The position numbers and the translations under genes are program-made. The notes beneath the pieces were generated by a model. The model was not told the origin of the DNA. It did not search any database and saw only the letters and a list, made by a program, of their open reading frames with translations. This document shows positions 15,586 through 24,044 of a stretch of DNA of 26,550 nt, in pieces (position 1 is the stretch's first letter; every line of letters starts with the position of its first letter). Origin of the DNA: Bacteroidales bacterium (lineage in GTDB: Bacteria > Bacteroidota > Bacteroidia > Bacteroidales > UBA7960); contig SLOR01000023.1 in assembly GCA_007132395.1 (NCBI GenBank), forward strand, positions 1-26,550, written 5' to 3'.

Positions 15586-16239
15586 TTACTTTTCGGTCAT
15601 AACAGCATACTGATGCATGCTATCCGACTCGTGGATAAATTTGCCCGGTTTCTGTGTCTGCATCTGCCGGGCCATGCACACAGCCACTTGCGAAGCATGA
15701 ACTCCTTTGTACTTTGCAGGAATAAACCGACCTAAAACACGGAAAAGCAACTTACCTGCTTCTTCACCAAAGCGAAATTCGTTACGGGAACCCAACAACA
15801 TGGAGGGCCGGAAAATATGAAGCGAAAAAAATGAAATTTCGGAGAGGGCTTCCTCCAGCTCTCCTTTTACGCGGTTGTAGAAGATCCGGGAGCCGGCATC
15901 AGAACCAACAGCCGTTACCACGGCAAAGTTTCTTGCTCCTTTTTGCGAGGCTGCTTGTGCAATTTGTAAAGGATAATCATAATCCACTTTCCTGAAGGCC
16001 TGGCGTGAGCCTGCTTTTCTTATAGTGGTACCAAGGCAACAATACACATCAGTAACCTTCAGGTGATTATAATCAGGTGAGTCGTAATCGAATACAACTT
16101 GCTCCAAAAGAGGGTGCTGCAAATCAATGGGCTTACGCACAAGTATCTTTACTTTGTCGTAAAGCGCCTGCTCCAGCAAATATTTTAAAAGGTACGACCC
16201 CACAAGGCCTGTGGCACCTGCAATCAATGCTGTTTTCAT
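15586..16239 (-). CDS. Atypical SDR, NAD(P)-binding oxidoreductase (HTATIP2/TIP30-like)
   Basis: A 217-residue Rossmann-fold protein. The nucleotide-binding motif GATGLVG is at 8-14, the basic residue after strand 2 (LVRKP) suggests NADP preference, and the possible catalytic residues are S113 and Y121-x3-K125 (YNRVK). HIFRPSMLLGSRNE is typical of atypical SDR proteins related to TIP30. Substrate and pathway are unknown. The gene lies upstream of the antiporter on the same strand. The riboswitch promoter falls between them, so they are probably not cotranscribed from the riboswitch. No exact promoter element was found upstream. Confidence 0.85.
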   Translation of the reverse strand: MKTALIAGATGLVGSYLLKYLLEQALYDKVKILVRKPIDLQHPLLEQVVFDYDSPDYNHLKVTDVYCCLGTTIRKAGSRQAFRKVDYDYPLQIAQAASQKGARNFAVVTAVGSDAGSRIFYNRVKGELEEALSEISFFSLHIFRPSMLLGSRNEFRFGEEAGKLLFRVLGRFIPAKYKGVHASQVAVCMARQMQTQKPGKFIHESDSMHQYAVMTEK

Positions 16240-16415
16240 GTATAGGCTCTTAAATTAATCTGATATTATACTACCTTTCAATATTACACCGAGACAACAA
16301 TGGCAGAACGGCTTTGTTTATTTTACGGGTATTAAATCCACCACGCACTTTTGTATTGAATGCCATAATTAATCCTTTCGTTTGGCCTGATTATTGATTA
16401 CATTTACAGTAAGTT

Positions 16416-16434
16416 ATCACACCTATCAAGTGAT
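16416..16434. repeat. Small inverted repeat upstream of the mini T9SS gene
   Basis: ATCAC (16416-16420) and GTGAT (16430-16434) form a short dyad about 40 bases before the ATG at 16474. It is short enough to be chance; no exact -7 element was found in this divergent region. Confidence 0.2.
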
Positions 16435-16473
16435 GTTCATCAATTAATAACAGGTTCATTAAAGTATATTCAG

Positions 16474-16917
16474 ATGCAAAAACACATACTTTCTTTTCTA
16501 TTAGTATTCGTTCTCATGGCCATGAGCCATCGGGGGCACGGTTTTTTGTTTGCCGCTGAATCAGACCGCACCGGCCTGGCTGCTGATGGCTTTTATACTG
16601 GTTTTATTCCCGGTACTGAAGGTGAGGTGCCAGAAACAGCACAGGTTCTTATTACCGACAAATGGCACCTTTCCGATGCCCAGCCTAATCCGGCACAAAA
16701 CCAGACATGGATTAACTATACCATACCCACCGGGACAAAAAGTGCCCAAATTGTGGTGCGCAACCTGGTTGGCACACAGGTTATGTCGGAAATTATCGAT
16801 TTGAACGTGACACGCATTCGCCTCGACACCCAAAACCTGGCCAACGGCATTTACATCTTTTCTCTTGTTATTGACAACCAAACTGTATCCAGCAAAAGAC
16901 TTGTTGTTGCAAAATAA
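16474..16917 (+). CDS. Small secreted protein with T9SS type A sorting domain
   Basis: A 147-residue exported protein. Residues 1-27 are a signal peptide (ILSFLLVFVLMAM core). Residues about 66-147 form the type A C-terminal sorting domain of the type IX secretion system: LSDAQPNPAQNQTWINYTIP, then G-T-Q-V in the middle, NLANGIYIFSLV and the terminal KRLVVAK. Only about 40 residues remain between signal and sorting domain, with no recognisable fold, so the protein is nearly all export signal. Normal cargo has a large passenger domain. It could be a carrier that is cleaved, a decoy for the machinery, or a remnant of a longer cargo. It stands alone between divergent and convergent neighbours. 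Confidence 0.85.
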   Translation: MQKHILSFLLVFVLMAMSHRGHGFLFAAESDRTGLAADGFYTGFIPGTEGEVPETAQVLITDKWHLSDAQPNPAQNQTWINYTIPTGTKSAQIVVRNLVGTQVMSEIIDLNVTRIRLDTQNLANGIYIFSLVIDNQTVSSKRLVVAK

Positions 16918-16956
16918 TCCTTCGTTCCATTCACACCTTTTTGGTTATTCCCCCAC

Positions 16957-19338
16957 TTATTCACTTCTTAGACTTTTTACAGGATTGGCCTTTGATGTAA
17001 GCCAGGTTTGAAGGCTTATAATCACTGAACTCATCACGAATACAATGATGCCGGGAACCAGGAACCACATGGGATTTATGGTAAGACGAACCAGGAAATT
17101 ATCAAGCCATCCATCCATAAAATACCATCCTAAGGGTGTGGCTATAAGGAATGCAATGCCAACAAGTATTACCGACTCCCGGTTAAACACCCACAACAAA
17201 TTATTCAAAGATGCTCCCAGCACCTTACGAATACCGATTTCCTTTACCCTTCTCTCTGCAGAGAAAGCGGCCAACCCATATACCCCCAGCAATGCAATTA
17301 TTATGGCCAGGATGGCACCTACTGAAAGCAGGCCGGAGGTAGATGATTCTTCTTCATAAAACGACTGAATAGTTTGATCAAGAAATACAATATCAGGCAC
17401 ATACGCCGGGTCCACCTCATGCAACACTTCTTTAATCTGATCCATGGCTTCACCCCATGGGCCTGCAGAGAGTTTTATGTAAATATGCGGAAAGCCATTT
17501 ATACCATATAGGAAAGCAAGAGGTTCAATTTTTGAGTGCAGTGATTTGAGGTGAAAATCATTAATAACTCCCACCAATGGTCCCCGACGCCCGAACAAAT
17601 CTATTCTTTTTTCAAGAGGTTGTTCAAAGCCCAGCGCCCGCACAGCTGTCTGGTTTACGATAAATGCTTCCTGTGCGTCCTGCTGTGAGAGTGGTAAGAA
17701 GTTTCGTCCGTTAATAACTTCTATACCCATCAATTCAAGAAAATCATGATCAATGGAAACAATATCGGCCGAAATACCACTTTCCAGGGCCACTCCATCT
17801 TCGGCAATGATATCTACGCGGTTGTGTCCACCAAAAAGAAAATTGGCGCCTGCAGTCATCTGAATGCGATTTCGTGATTCCAGCTGAGCACAAACATCCT
17901 GAAAGGAACGGGCTATGCGGTGAGAAACCTGCCGTACAACAACTACCTGCTCCTGATCAAAGCCCATGTTATATTTCTGCATATGTCGGAGTTGCTTTAC
18001 AACAACCCACAAAGAGCTGATGAGTAAAATCGTAATAGCAAACTGAAAAACAACAAGCACACGTCTGAAGTTTTGGCCACCGCGCCCCTTCGTCTGATCG
18101 CCTTTGAGTGTTTTTACAGGATCGAATGAGGAAAGAAAAAATGCAGGGTATAAACCGGAAAGTAATGTGGTAATAATTACCAGTAACCCTAACAGCAACC
18201 CTCCAGAAACACTCAACAAAACGGATGTATTTATTATCAAATTAAAGTTTTGCGAAAAATAGTTACTTAACAGCTCTGCCAGCCCCAGCGCCATAACAAA
18301 GGCCAGCAAGGTAACCAGAAATGACTCTGTCATAAATTGCCATACAAGCCCTGCCCTGCTTGCACCTATTGCCTTTTTTACTCCTATTTCTCTGGATCGC
18401 AGCATGCTTCTTGCTGTTGCAAGATTTACAAAGTTTATAACTGCCACCACCAGGATAAAAACAGATAATATCATAAAAACAACAAGCGACTGACGGCTGC
18501 CGTTGCTTTTCATTTCCCATATCAAATTGGAATTCAGGTGAATGTCTGCCACATTCATAAGCCTGCTCTCCTGAGAAAAGTTAATTCCCTCCAGCATAGG
18601 AACAGACGGTATTAATTTGTTTACCACAATATCATCTAGCTTGAGTGCAAGTTGTGACAAATCTGTACCGGGCTTAAGTTTAAGATAAGTATACCAGTTG
18701 TACCCAGTGGCTTTTGCACTCTCTGCATAATCATAGTGAGGCATTACGGCTGTAAAAAACATATGGGAGTTTTCCGGAACATCTTTCACTATTCCTGTAA
18801 CCTGGTAAGAGGTGTTATTGATGGTAACTAATTCGCCATAGGCTTCACTGGCCCGACCAAAATAAAGCAATGCAGTAGATTCAGTCAATACAATTGAATT
18901 GGGGCGGGTAAGCGCCTCATGGGGATCGCCGTAAAGAAACGGGAAAGAAAAAACAGTGAAAAATGTTGAATCGCCAAGCATAACATCCCTTAGGTAATGA
19001 GATTTATCCTCGTAAGAAACTGACAAACTGCTGAAAAAACTATTAAATCTCACAAACTCCTCTACTTCCGGCAAATCCTCTTTGGCAATTTCAGCCATTC
19101 CAAACATAGATGCAGGGATGGTCTGTGGATCGCCTGTCCCTGCGTGTACCGTATTGTGTACTCGATAAATCTGCCTGTAATCGTCAAAAAACTTATCGTA
19201 ACTTAGCTCATTAAGCACATAAATCCATATTACCAGACATATGGATAAACCCAGTGTAAGCCCCAGGATATTAATTATGGCATGACTTTTTTGTCTGAGG
19301 ATATTTCTTACGGCAGAGAGGATATAATGATAAAACAT
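16957..19338 (-). CDS. ABC transporter permease, two-module MacB/FtsX type
   Basis: A 793-residue inner-membrane permease. TM1 lies at about 20-42 (INILGLTLGLSICLVIWIYVL) and is followed by a periplasmic MacB-like domain up to about 270. An FtsX-like block of three helices covers about 280-405, ending near YPAFFLSSFDPVKTLKG. A second module repeats the plan from about 425, and FtsX helices at about 665-785 end with ANPVKSLRSE. The cytoplasmic coupling helices REIGVKKAIGAS and KEIGIRKVLGAS are present in both modules. This layout is common in Bacteroidota and is thought to drive envelope or efflux mechanotransmission. It is the third gene after the adaptor and ATPase, but a 292-base gap with a hairpin and a -7 element suggests partly separate expression. 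Substrate unknown. Confidence 0.93.
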   Translation of the reverse strand: MFYHYILSAVRNILRQKSHAIINILGLTLGLSICLVIWIYVLNELSYDKFFDDYRQIYRVHNTVHAGTGDPQTIPASMFGMAEIAKEDLPEVEEFVRFNSFFSSLSVSYEDKSHYLRDVMLGDSTFFTVFSFPFLYGDPHEALTRPNSIVLTESTALLYFGRASEAYGELVTINNTSYQVTGIVKDVPENSHMFFTAVMPHYDYAESAKATGYNWYTYLKLKPGTDLSQLALKLDDIVVNKLIPSVPMLEGINFSQESRLMNVADIHLNSNLIWEMKSNGSRQSLVVFMILSVFILVVAVINFVNLATARSMLRSREIGVKKAIGASRAGLVWQFMTESFLVTLLAFVMALGLAELLSNYFSQNFNLIINTSVLLSVSGGLLLGLLVIITTLLSGLYPAFFLSSFDPVKTLKGDQTKGRGGQNFRRVLVVFQFAITILLISSLWVVVKQLRHMQKYNMGFDQEQVVVVRQVSHRIARSFQDVCAQLESRNRIQMTAGANFLFGGHNRVDIIAEDGVALESGISADIVSIDHDFLELMGIEVINGRNFLPLSQQDAQEAFIVNQTAVRALGFEQPLEKRIDLFGRRGPLVGVINDFHLKSLHSKIEPLAFLYGINGFPHIYIKLSAGPWGEAMDQIKEVLHEVDPAYVPDIVFLDQTIQSFYEEESSTSGLLSVGAILAIIIALLGVYGLAAFSAERRVKEIGIRKVLGASLNNLLWVFNRESVILVGIAFLIATPLGWYFMDGWLDNFLVRLTINPMWFLVPGIIVFVMSSVIISLQTWLTSKANPVKSLRSE

Positions 19339-19517
19339 AATGATTGGTTTTATGGTTGATATAGCCTGATGTAAACAATTAGTTTATGAACATGGCAGAT
19401 ATTGTGGAAACAATAACAAGCCCCGATACATCCTTCCATTTTCCATCCTGTCTTGTGGTGAGCAGGATTTACTGAACATGGGTGGTCATTTAAGTAGATT
19501 GCATTTTGAAAGCCTTG

Positions 19518-19536
19518 TGCCATAGTGGCAAAACTA
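19518..19536 (-). promoter_or_regulatory. Candidate -7 element overlapped by a dyad, upstream of the permease
   Basis: On the minus strand TAGTTTTG (19536-19529) matches TAnnTTTG exactly. The palindrome TGCCA-TAG-TGGCA (19518-19530) overlaps its end, a good place for a repressor. No -33 TTG is seen, and the resulting leader would be about 180 bases. Confidence 0.35.
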
Positions 19537-19564
19537 CCGGGGTAAGCGGGAGGTAGAAAGTGAG

Positions 19565-19609
19565 ACCGGGTAGCCCTATGAAAAGAAGAACTTCACAGGG
19601 GCTCCCGGT
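19565..19609 (-). terminator. Strong hairpin after the ABC ATPase gene
   Basis: ACCGGG (19565-19570) pairs with CCCGGT (19604-19609), and AGCCC (19572-19576) with GGGCT (19599-19603), giving an 11-bp stem with one bulged T. It begins 22 bases after the ATPase stop codon on the minus strand. No T-run follows, so it may be a weak terminator or a 3'-end stabiliser. Confidence 0.5.
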
Positions 19610-19630
19610 ATTGGCAGGTATTATGGCAAA

Positions 19631-20335
19631 CTACTTGCTTACAGAGGTAAGTACAAATTCAGCAGTTTTATCTTCAGTAACAATCTGTCCGTCAAACAGG
19701 CGGATGATTCTCTGTGCATAGGAGGCATCTCTTTGCGAGTGGGTTACCATAATAATGGTAGTCCCGTTTTTGTTGAGCTCCTCCAGCAGGTTCATTACTT
19801 CATCGCCATGGGTAGAATCGAGGTTACCGGTAGGCTCATCGGCAAGGATAATGTGGGGTTTGGCTACCACGGCGCGGCAAACGGCAACACGCTGCTGCTG
19901 ACCACCCGACAACTGCAGGGGGAAGTGGTTTTTACGATGCATAATCTGCATGTGGCTCAATACTTCTTCTACCCGCTTTTTGCGTTCTGAAGAACTGTAC
20001 CCCAAATAAATAAGCGGCAGTTCAACATTTTCATACACGCTCAGCTCGTCAATAAGGTTAAAGTTTTGGAATACGAAGCCAATGTTCTTTTTCCTGAGGT
20101 TGGCTCTTTGTTTTTCGGAGAAGCTCGATACCTCATTGTCCAGGAAGTGATACTCTCCTCCAGAGGGATTATCCAGCAGGCCCATTATATTGAGCAGTGT
20201 TGATTTGCCACAGCCCGAGGGGCCCATGATGGCTACAAACTCTCCTTCTTTGATTTCAAAAGAAACTTTATTCAGCGCGGTGGTTTCCACCTCTTCTGTA
20301 CGGAATACCTTGGTTAGGTCAACTGTTTTGATCAT
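19631..20335 (-). CDS. ABC transporter ATP-binding protein, MacB/LolD type
   Basis: A 234-residue cytoplasmic ATPase with all motifs intact: Walker A GPSGCGKST at 38-46, Q-loop Q90 in FVFQNFNLI, signature LSGGQQQR at 142-149, Walker B IILADEP at 162-168 and H-loop H199 in VTHS. The D-loop NLDS is at 171-174. It energises the permease encoded next and the adaptor encoded 61 bases upstream, forming a MacAB-like tripartite system whose outer-membrane partner is not in the window. Confidence 0.95.
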   Translation of the reverse strand: MIKTVDLTKVFRTEEVETTALNKVSFEIKEGEFVAIMGPSGCGKSTLLNIMGLLDNPSGGEYHFLDNEVSSFSEKQRANLRKKNIGFVFQNFNLIDELSVYENVELPLIYLGYSSSERKKRVEEVLSHMQIMHRKNHFPLQLSGGQQQRVAVCRAVVAKPHIILADEPTGNLDSTHGDEVMNLLEELNKNGTTIIMVTHSQRDASYAQRIIRLFDGQIVTEDKTAEFVLTSVSK

Positions 20336-20396
20336 GGTTATCAGTTTTTTGTGAGATTAATGTAATAGTAAAGATAATATATTCTGTATGTAAGGA

Positions 20397-21647
20397 TTAT
20401 CTGAAAATCAGGCGGTCTTTTCCACCGAAAGCGTCATAGGATGAAACAATCACCTGTTCGCCCGGCTCCAGACCTTCCAGCACCTCGTAGTGGTGAATAT
20501 TCTGACGTCCGATGCGTATTCTTCTCTTTGTAGCCTGGTTGCCGGCAGCATCCAGCACATAAATCCAGTTACCTCCGGTTTCCTGATAGAAGCCACCTCT
20601 GGGGATAATCAGGGCATCTGCCACACCGCTGAACTGCAGGCGAAGCTGAAGGGTTTGCCCTCTTCTGATTCCTTCAGGTACTTCATCCACAAAGTGCAGG
20701 TCTACTTCAAAAGCACCGGCGGTAATATTGCTGTAAATTTTCTGAATCTCCAGCTGGTAGTTTTGTCCTGCATAGTCAAACTGGGCCTGTTGCCCAACGA
20801 AAGTACGGTTTACATAACGCTCGTCAATTCTGGCCCTGAGTTTAAAGCCATCCAGCACATCTATCTGTCCCAGGTTCTCGCCGGCATTTTTGGTCTCACC
20901 TCTTTCAGGATGAAAGGAAGAAAGCTGACCGCTAATGGGGGCTGTTAAGGTTAAATTTTCCAGGTTCTTATAGAGCAGGCTCAAGTTATGTTGCATGCGA
21001 TCGATGGATTCTTCAATATGATTCATCTGAGCGTAGGTATAAATACTGTCGTGCTGCATAGCCCGGTAAGCAATATCAAATCTTTTTTGTGAAAAGCGAA
21101 ATTCGCGTTCTGCATTTTCAAATTCTTCCACCGCGATATGCCCGTCTTCAAAAAGTTTTTGTTTACGCTTATAATCATTAATGGCAATTTCGCGCTGATA
21201 AGCCAGATCGGCCATCTGTCTCTCCATAGCAAATTTATTTCTCTCTAGCGACAGCTTGGTATTCTGGTAATTATTTACCACATCCAACAGGTTATTTTCG
21301 CGGTACATATAGTCCATTTCAACACCTGCATTGGTAAGGCGCAAGATGGGTTCTCCCTCTTCAACGAAGGCACCATCTCTTACAAATATTTCCTCCACCC
21401 GGCCACCAAGTACAGCATCCACGTAAATAGTTACAATCGGCTGTACTATCCCATCAACGGGTATAAATTCCTGAAAACTTCCCTGTTGCACAGGGGCAAT
21501 GCTCATTTTGTCTTTTTCAACGTAAAGGCGGCTGCTATTGTCGCGGAAAAACAAAAGGTAAGCAATAAAGGACACCAGCAGTGCGGCACCAGCTATGGTT
21601 GCAATTTTTCGGGGAGTCCATCTTTTCTTTTCAATAATACGATCCAT
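20397..21647 (-). CDS. HlyD-family periplasmic adaptor of an ABC efflux system
   Basis: A 416-residue membrane fusion protein. One N-terminal transmembrane helix covers about 15-33. The biotinyl-lipoyl half-motif IYVDAVLGGRVEEIFVRDGA is at about 90, a long alpha-hairpin spans about 120-230, and the second lipoyl half LTAPISGQLSSFHPERGE precedes beta-barrel strands to the C-terminus (PRGGFYQETGGNWIYVLD). I preferred the ATG at 21647 over the upstream in-frame ATG at 21695, because family members start with a short basic segment before the helix. It heads the adaptor, ATPase and permease set. No TolC-like gene is in the window. Substrate unknown. Confidence 0.92.
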   Translation of the reverse strand: MDRIIEKKRWTPRKIATIAGAALLVSFIAYLLFFRDNSSRLYVEKDKMSIAPVQQGSFQEFIPVDGIVQPIVTIYVDAVLGGRVEEIFVRDGAFVEEGEPILRLTNAGVEMDYMYRENNLLDVVNNYQNTKLSLERNKFAMERQMADLAYQREIAINDYKRKQKLFEDGHIAVEEFENAEREFRFSQKRFDIAYRAMQHDSIYTYAQMNHIEESIDRMQHNLSLLYKNLENLTLTAPISGQLSSFHPERGETKNAGENLGQIDVLDGFKLRARIDERYVNRTFVGQQAQFDYAGQNYQLEIQKIYSNITAGAFEVDLHFVDEVPEGIRRGQTLQLRLQFSGVADALIIPRGGFYQETGGNWIYVLDAAGNQATKRRIRIGRQNIHHYEVLEGLEPGEQVIVSSYDAFGGKDRLIFR

Positions 21648-21961
21648 AATGTAACTTCTTTTTTGGGGATTTTCTGCCTCAATGTTTACTAACACTGTGC
21701 CAACAAACGCTTATACCTGATTCACTGCCACTTACAAAACAACACAAGGCAACACATAAAAAAAAGTGTTCGCCACCGTACATTCTTTGTATGATACCGT
21801 ACAGCAGACAACAACGCTTGTCAGGCAGGCTATCAGAAAGCTTAAAGCTGCAAATTTACCTTTATATGTTTCGGCATATTATTTGTGATGCGTATTTTTG
21901 TGTAGGTTTGTTTAAATTTACACTATTCCACAAATACGATATTAATTTTAATTTTTTCATC
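21648..21961. other. Divergent promoter region between the efflux adaptor and lpoB
   Basis: This 314-base gap has no supported gene. It contains an imperfect inverted repeat GGCAACAC (21748-21755) with GTGTTCGCC (21766-21774), separated by an A-run. It also contains the tandem promoter elements of lpoB at 21893-21910. I found no exact -7 element for the adaptor on the minus strand. Confidence 0.4.
21893..21910 (+). promoter_or_regulatory. Tandem -7 elements upstream of lpoB
   Basis: TATTTTTG (21893-21900) and TAGGTTTG (21903-21910) both match TAnnTTTG exactly, ten bases apart. A TTG at 21883-21885 lies 17 bases before the second element, slightly short of ideal. The leader would be about 45-60 bases. 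Confidence 0.5.
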
Positions 21962-22546
21962 ATGAGAAGAATATCTGTTATAATCTTACTTGCTGCAGTA
22001 ATGGTACTCGGAAGTTGCCAAAGACGCACCGTAACCCGTATTGATACCCAATCAACCGTTGACCTGAGTGGTCGCTGGAACGATTCCGACTCGCGCATGG
22101 TTGCCCAGGAAATGATTAACGATGTATTAAACCGTCCTTGGTTGTCACGTTTTGAAACCCGCAACGAGCGCAGGCCGGTTCTTATCGTAGCCGATGTAAA
22201 AAACAGAACCCACGAACATATTGATGCAGAAACATTTATGCGCAATATGGAAAGAGAGCTGCTCAACAGCGGTATGGTACGACTGGTGCAGGGGCGCGAA
22301 TTTCGCGAGAGCGTAAGGGAAGAAAGAGCCGACCAGCAGGAGTTTGCATCGCCCGAAACCATGGCAAGATGGCAGCGGGAACTGGGTGCCGACTATATGT
22401 TTACCGGCACCATCAACTCCATCGTTGACCAGCACGGAAGACAAAGAATAGTGTATTACCAGGTAAACCTTGAACTTACCGATATGGAAACCAATGAAAA
22501 AGTGTGGATTGGAGAAAAGCAGATAAGAAAAGCAATCACCAACTAG
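21962..22546 (+). CDS. Penicillin-binding protein activator LpoB-like lipoprotein
   Basis: A 194-residue lipoprotein with signal residues 1-18 and lipobox VLGSC (C19). The body fits the LpoB family: STVDLSGRWNDSDSRMVAQE, VLIVADVKNRTHEHID, the REFRES region and GADYMFTGTINSIVD, ending in VWIGEKQIRK. In E. coli LpoB is an outer-membrane lipoprotein that stimulates the peptidoglycan synthase PBP1b; the Bacteroidota member may have a different partner. The frame is open 57 codons upstream, but the lipoprotein signal sets the start at 21962. The COG3014-like gene follows after 90 bases, with a hairpin between. Symbol not assigned because function is only inferred. Confidence 0.88.
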   Translation: MRRISVIILLAAVMVLGSCQRRTVTRIDTQSTVDLSGRWNDSDSRMVAQEMINDVLNRPWLSRFETRNERRPVLIVADVKNRTHEHIDAETFMRNMERELLNSGMVRLVQGREFRESVREERADQQEFASPETMARWQRELGADYMFTGTINSIVDQHGRQRIVYYQVNLELTDMETNEKVWIGEKQIRKAITN

Positions 22547-22570
22547 ACCCCATCTTTTTTTATACCAAAT

Positions 22571-22605
22571 CTGTCATTGCGCTTTTCGGAAAAGCGTAAT
22601 GACAG
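22571..22605 (+). repeat. Long perfect-type hairpin between lpoB and the next gene
   Basis: A 16-bp stem, CTGTCATTGCGCTTTT (22571-22586) with AAAAGCGTAATGACAG (22590-22605), has one G-U pair and a CGG loop. It starts 25 bases after the lpoB stop and ends 31 bases before the next ATG. TTTAT follows, so it could be a partial terminator, an RNA-processing site or a dispersed palindromic repeat. Confidence 0.7.
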
Positions 22606-22636
22606 TTTATTACGGTCTCTATATAACCCGCAAAAA

Positions 22637-24040
22637 ATGATTCGCAAAACCTTATTGCTTTTCCTTCTGCTTTCCGTTACACTAACTGGTTGTCGTACCT
22701 ATTACCAGCGTCAGCAGCAGTTCAATGATTACTTTCGCGGCGGCCAGCTGGAGCAGGCTGCCGATGTACTGGCCGGCGACCGTAAGGGGGCCAAGCGCCG
22801 CACGAGACTGCTGCACCTTATGAACATGGGAACCGTGCATCATATGATGGGTAACTATGCCAAAAGCAATGCCTTTTTTGAAGATGCCTACCTGTTGGGC
22901 GAAGATTATCTTCGAAACCCCGCCGACCAGGCACTGGCGCTTATCACCAACCCCAAAATGACAGAATACAGGGGTGAAGATTTTGAGCTGCTGATGATTC
23001 ACTACTATAAAGCCATGAATTTCATTCAGATGCGCAACTACGATGCTGCCCTTGTAGAATGCCGCAGGCTTAACATAAGGCTCAACGCCCTTGCCGACAA
23101 GTATCCTTCCGACAATCGCTACAAGCGCGATGCATTCATTCAAAATCTTATGGGAATTATTTATGAAGCATCCGGCGATTACAATAATGCTTTTATTGCC
23201 TACCGCAATGCCTATAATATTTACCAGGAAGATTACACAAAACTATTCGGACTGGGTGCACCCCAGCAGCTCAAAACCGACCTGCTGCGCACGGCACATC
23301 GCATGGGTTTTCGCGACCAGGTAGAACATTTTGAGAAGGAATTCAACATCACTTACCAGCCCAACCGCAGTTCGTCAAATGGCGACCTGGTGTTTTTCCT
23401 TAACAATGGGCTCGGACCGGTAAAACACGAATGGAGCATAAATTTTACCGTGGTGAGAGGTTCAGGGGGAAGAGTGGATTTCGTAAATGAAGAAATGGGC
23501 TTGGCATTCCCGTTTTACATGGGCGACTCCGGCAGCAGCACGGGGCAGCTGGGAGATTTGAGGATAGTTAGGGTAGCATTTCCCAAATACCTGGAAAGAG
23601 TACCTTTCTATACCGGTGGCAGACTTAGAGCCGGAAACAATACCGTAACTCTGGAAAAAGCCCAGGACGTTAACGCTATTGCTTTTCAATCACTGCAAGA
23701 CCGCATGATGCGCGAAATGGGAACTGCACTGCTACGACTGGCCATTAAACAGGCTTCAGAGCAACTGGTAAGAAGGGAGAACGAAAATATCGGAGCAATC
23801 CTCGGAATCCTCAATACGGTTACCGAACAGGCCGACACCCGCAACTGGCAAACTCTGCCCCATAGTATTCATTACACCCGCATGAGCCTGCCCCAGGGCA
23901 GCCACAACCTTACACTCGAATTGGTGCTACCCAACAACCATACCGGTAAAAGTGTGAATATAGCAGCCGATATCAGAAGCGGGCAAACCACCTTTATCAA
24001 TTTTTTCGCCACCGAAAGCCGAAGGCCCGGCCAGCGATAA
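22637..24040 (+). CDS. COG3014-like TPR lipoprotein
   Basis: A 467-residue lipoprotein: signal residues 1-18 with lipobox LTGC (C19), then helical repeats from about 30 to 240, including LLHLMNMGTVHHMMGNYAKS, YYKAMNFIQMRNYDAALVE and IYEASGDYNNAFIAYRNAYN. The C-terminal half is mixed alpha/beta with Gly-rich turns (FTVVRGSGGRVDF). Length, order and adjacency to LpoB agree with the COG3014 family often found in the same lipoprotein cluster. The ATG at 22637 places the signal peptide at the N-terminus; an upstream in-frame ATG at 22577 falls in the intergenic hairpin. Function is unknown; an envelope role with LpoB is inferred. The 3' end is four bases from the convergent PagL-like gene. Confidence 0.75.
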   Translation: MIRKTLLLFLLLSVTLTGCRTYYQRQQQFNDYFRGGQLEQAADVLAGDRKGAKRRTRLLHLMNMGTVHHMMGNYAKSNAFFEDAYLLGEDYLRNPADQALALITNPKMTEYRGEDFELLMIHYYKAMNFIQMRNYDAALVECRRLNIRLNALADKYPSDNRYKRDAFIQNLMGIIYEASGDYNNAFIAYRNAYNIYQEDYTKLFGLGAPQQLKTDLLRTAHRMGFRDQVEHFEKEFNITYQPNRSSSNGDLVFFLNNGLGPVKHEWSINFTVVRGSGGRVDFVNEEMGLAFPFYMGDSGSSTGQLGDLRIVRVAFPKYLERVPFYTGGRLRAGNNTVTLEKAQDVNAIAFQSLQDRMMREMGTALLRLAIKQASEQLVRRENENIGAILGILNTVTEQADTRNWQTLPHSIHYTRMSLPQGSHNLTLELVLPNNHTGKSVNIAADIRSGQTTFINFFATESRRPGQR

Positions 24041-24044
24041 GCAA

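Noticed and set aside
21748..21774. Inverted repeat around an A-run upstream of lpoB
   Set aside because: The stem has a bulge, is not next to either start and has no matching promoter, so I mention it only as part of the intergenic region.
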